DNA of 25,773 nucleotides from an uncultured Flavobacteriia bacterium (lineage in GTDB: Bacteria; Bacteroidota; Bacteroidia; Flavobacteriales; Flavobacteriaceae): contig CAMLRV010000007.1 of assembly GCA_946482495.1 (NCBI GenBank), forward strand, positions 1 through 25,773, read 5' to 3'. The notes below the pieces were generated by a model. It worked only from the letters and a program-made list of their open reading frames with translations. It was not told where the DNA came from and made no database searches. The position numbers and the translations under genes are program-made. Shown in pieces: positions 24,356 through 25,773 of the stretch (position 1 is its first letter; every line of letters begins with the position of its first letter).

Positions 24356-24408
24356 ACTAGTTAGATTTTAGGGGTTTGATTATTCAATAGAATTTAACAA
24401 TTCGTTGA

Positions 24409-24438
24409 CAAAGTAGAAAATTATTTAAACAATTACAA
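24409..24438 (-). promoter_or_regulatory. Weak candidate promoter of the small secreted-protein operon
   Basis: On the minus strand, TTG (24436-24438), a 19-base spacer and CTACTTTG (24409-24416) give the right spacing, but the -7 box deviates from TAnnTTTG in its first two bases. It would leave a leader of about 45 bases. Confidence 0.35.
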
Positions 24439-24546
24439 CTTTTATTGAAAAAAAATTATCCTTTTAACAATTGTAAGAAATAAATATCAAAAAAAACCCA
24501 GGAAAACCAACAAAAAAACTAATTATAGTTAGTTATAAATATTTAG

Positions 24547-24554
24547 TATTTTTG
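24547..24554 (+). promoter_or_regulatory. Candidate -7 promoter box of hemH
   Basis: TATTTTTG fits TAnnTTTG and lies 20 bases before the hemH ATG. No TTG occurs at the -33 position. TTATA and TATAA flank it upstream at about 24522-24538 as an imperfect inverted repeat. An activator-dependent promoter would fit a missing -33 element, but that is inference. Confidence 0.45.
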
Positions 24555-24574
24555 GAGAAAATTTAATTGTAGTA

Positions 24575-25597
24575 ATGAAAGGAGTATTATTAGTAAATCT
24601 AGGCTCACCTGAAAGTCCGACACCAAAAGATGTAAAACCATATTTAGATGAGTTTTTAATGGATAAATATGTAATTGATGTTCCCTATTTATTAAGAGCT
24701 TTACTAGTAAGAGGTATCATTTTAAGAAAACGTCCTGAAAATTCCGCCGAAGCCTATGCAAAAATTTGGACAAACGAAGGTTCTCCTTTAATTGTTTTCT
24801 CTAAAAAAATGCACCAAAAAGTGGAGAAACTTGTAGGTATTCCTGTGGCTTTAGCCATGCGATATGGAACAATGACTATTGAAAAAGGCTTACAAGAATT
24901 AAAAAATAAAGGCGTAACTGAAGTAATGCTTTTGGCACTTTATCCACAATATGCTATGGCTTCCACTACAACCATTTGGGCTTTAGCTGATGAATTGGTA
25001 AAGTCAAAATTCCCAGAAATGAAATTGACAAAAGTTCCGGCTTTTTATAATAAAGCTGATTATATACAAGCACAGGCAAATTCATTTAAAAAACATTTAG
25101 AAGGTTTTGATTATGATCATTTATTGTTTTCATATCACGGAATTCCAGAACGTCACATTCGCAAAACAGATGTAACCAAATCACATTGTAAAATCGATGG
25201 ATCTTGTTGTAATTCACCATCTCCAGCACATGAATTTTGTTACCGTCATCAATGTTTTGAAACTACTAAGCAAATTGTTAAATTATTAGATATTCCAGAA
25301 GGAAAATATAGTCAAACTTTTCAATCTCGTTTAGCGGGCGACAAATGGCTTACTCCCTATACCGATGTAGAAATCAACAAAATGCCTAAAAAAGGAATCA
25401 AAAAACTAGCCGTTGTAACACCCGCTTTTGTAGCAGATTGTTTAGAAACACTGGAAGAAATTGCGATGCGTGCTAATGAAGAATTTATGGAAAATGGCGG
25501 GCAAGAATTTTTAGCTATACCATGTCTGAACGACGAAGATGAATGGTGCAATGTAGTGGCAAATTGGATTAAAGAATTTGAGAAAGAGCCAAGTTAA
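24575..25597 (+). CDS. hemH: Ferrochelatase
   Basis: This 340 aa enzyme inserts Fe2+ into a porphyrin, the terminal metal-insertion step of heme synthesis. The N-terminal GVLLVNLGSPESPTPKDV and the FSYHGIPERH segment with catalytic H188 are diagnostic. FQSRLAGDKWLTPYTD (249-264) and VVTPAFVADCLETLEEI (280-296) are conserved; E291 is the probable second catalytic residue, and C289 stands where many ferrochelatases have histidine. A cysteine cluster (C205, C211, C212, C222, C227) lies after the active-site loop and might bind metal. The gene is on the opposite strand from the main hem operon and is followed 58 bases later by a hemJ-like gene, probably in one transcript. Confidence 0.97.
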   Translation: MKGVLLVNLGSPESPTPKDVKPYLDEFLMDKYVIDVPYLLRALLVRGIILRKRPENSAEAYAKIWTNEGSPLIVFSKKMHQKVEKLVGIPVALAMRYGTMTIEKGLQELKNKGVTEVMLLALYPQYAMASTTTIWALADELVKSKFPEMKLTKVPAFYNKADYIQAQANSFKKHLEGFDYDHLLFSYHGIPERHIRKTDVTKSHCKIDGSCCNSPSPAHEFCYRHQCFETTKQIVKLLDIPEGKYSQTFQSRLAGDKWLTPYTDVEINKMPKKGIKKLAVVTPAFVADCLETLEEIAMRANEEFMENGGQEFLAIPCLNDEDEWCNVVANWIKEFEKEPS

Positions 25598-25637
25598 ATG
25601 TAATAAGAACCAAGTTAAAAGAATCAGATTTAACTTG
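25589..25637. repeat. Intergenic direct and inverted repeat between hemH and the hemJ-like gene
   Basis: CCAAGTTAAA occurs twice (25589-25598 and 25610-25619). The second copy forms a perfect 9-bp inverted repeat, CAAGTTAAA (25611-25619) with TTTAACTTG (25629-25637), around a 9-base loop. There is no T-run after it, so it is not a good terminator. It resembles ACTTGGTTCTTATTAC-type flavobacterial intergenic sequence on the other strand. Confidence 0.55.
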
Positions 25638-25655
25638 AAATTAAACAAATAAACC

Positions 25656-25773
25656 ATGTACGAATACTTAAAATCACTACACTTAATCTTTGTAATCACT
25701 TGGTTTGCAGGATTATTTTATATTGTGCGTTTGTTTGTGTATCAAATTGAAGCGAATGAAAAACCATCGCCAG
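25656..25773 (+). CDS. hemJ: HemJ/CopD-like membrane protein, N-terminal part (cut by right edge)
   Basis: Only the first 39 codons lie in the window: an ATG at 25656-25658, then YEYLKSLHLIFVITWFAGLF and YIVRLFVYQIEANEKPSP. The first transmembrane helix, with its LH-IFV-WFAGLFY-RLFVY pattern, is that of the HemJ family, which oxidises protoporphyrinogen IX to protoporphyrin IX in the membrane. H9 would be one of the conserved histidines. Its place directly after ferrochelatase supports the call, since the reaction precedes HemH and no hemG or hemY is visible. CopD-family copper proteins are related, and the short fragment cannot fully exclude them. Confidence 0.8.
   Translation, partial: MYEYLKSLHLIFVITWFAGLFYIVRLFVYQIEANEKPSP

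Noticed and set aside
25611..25637. A terminator after hemH
   Set aside because: The 9-bp inverted repeat has no following T-run and the loop and flanks look like repeat sequence. hemJ begins 18 bases later on the same strand, so read-through is more likely.
1..25773. CRISPR array, insertion sequence, prophage or integrated element
   Set aside because: No regularly spaced repeats, transposase, integrase or tRNA-linked attachment repeat were seen. The tRNA-Leu 3' end is not duplicated elsewhere that I can find.

Overview
The window comes from an AT-rich member of the Bacteroidota, most probably a Flavobacteriaceae bacterium close to Flavobacterium. Three things point there. The large surface proteins end in type IX secretion system (T9SS) type A sorting domains. 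Candidate promoters follow the Bacteroidota TTTG-N19-TAnnTTTG pattern rather than -35/-10. The short intergenic sequences resemble repeats I know from flavobacterial genomes. No mobile element, integrase, CRISPR array or rRNA is visible.

Region 1 (1-14239, all minus strand) encodes large secreted proteins. In transcription order it holds a KP-43-like subtilase (989 aa), a BNR/propeller protein with an inserted PA domain (1597 aa), a second subtilase (1548 aa) and the N-terminal part of a second BNR/propeller protein that runs off the left edge. This looks like a tandem duplication of a protease + propeller pair. The 1548 aa subtilase is a mosaic: its first ~905 residues match the 989 aa protease and its last ~528 residues match the tail of the 1597 aa propeller protein. 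Strong hairpins follow the three complete genes, and all four genes have a similar TAnATTAG-like box 19-30 bases before the start codon.

Region 2 (14385-14545) is a tRNA-Leu(UAG) on the plus strand with a good promoter and a bidirectional terminator.

Region 3 (14543-20864, minus strand) is a heme biosynthesis operon in transcription order hemA-hemC-hemD-hemE-hemF-hemB, followed by a small c-type cytochrome lipoprotein. The first three genes are coupled by TAATG overlaps. The later gaps each carry a different short repeat-like sequence. hemL is not in the window.

Region 4 (20865-25773) begins with a divergent AraC-family regulator facing hemA. Its only cysteine lies in a Cys-Pro dipeptide, the core of a heme regulatory motif. 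The hemA-araC intergenic region holds two copies of an ATAAAAAYAACGCTA repeat, one on the hemA promoter and one on the araC start. After a bidirectional terminator come three tandem paralogous secreted proteins of unknown function on the minus strand, then hemH (ferrochelatase) and the start of a hemJ/CopD-like membrane protein on the plus strand, cut by the right edge. The most interesting candidate system is heme-responsive control of the hem genes by the adjacent AraC protein; this is a hypothesis from sequence, not a demonstrated function.
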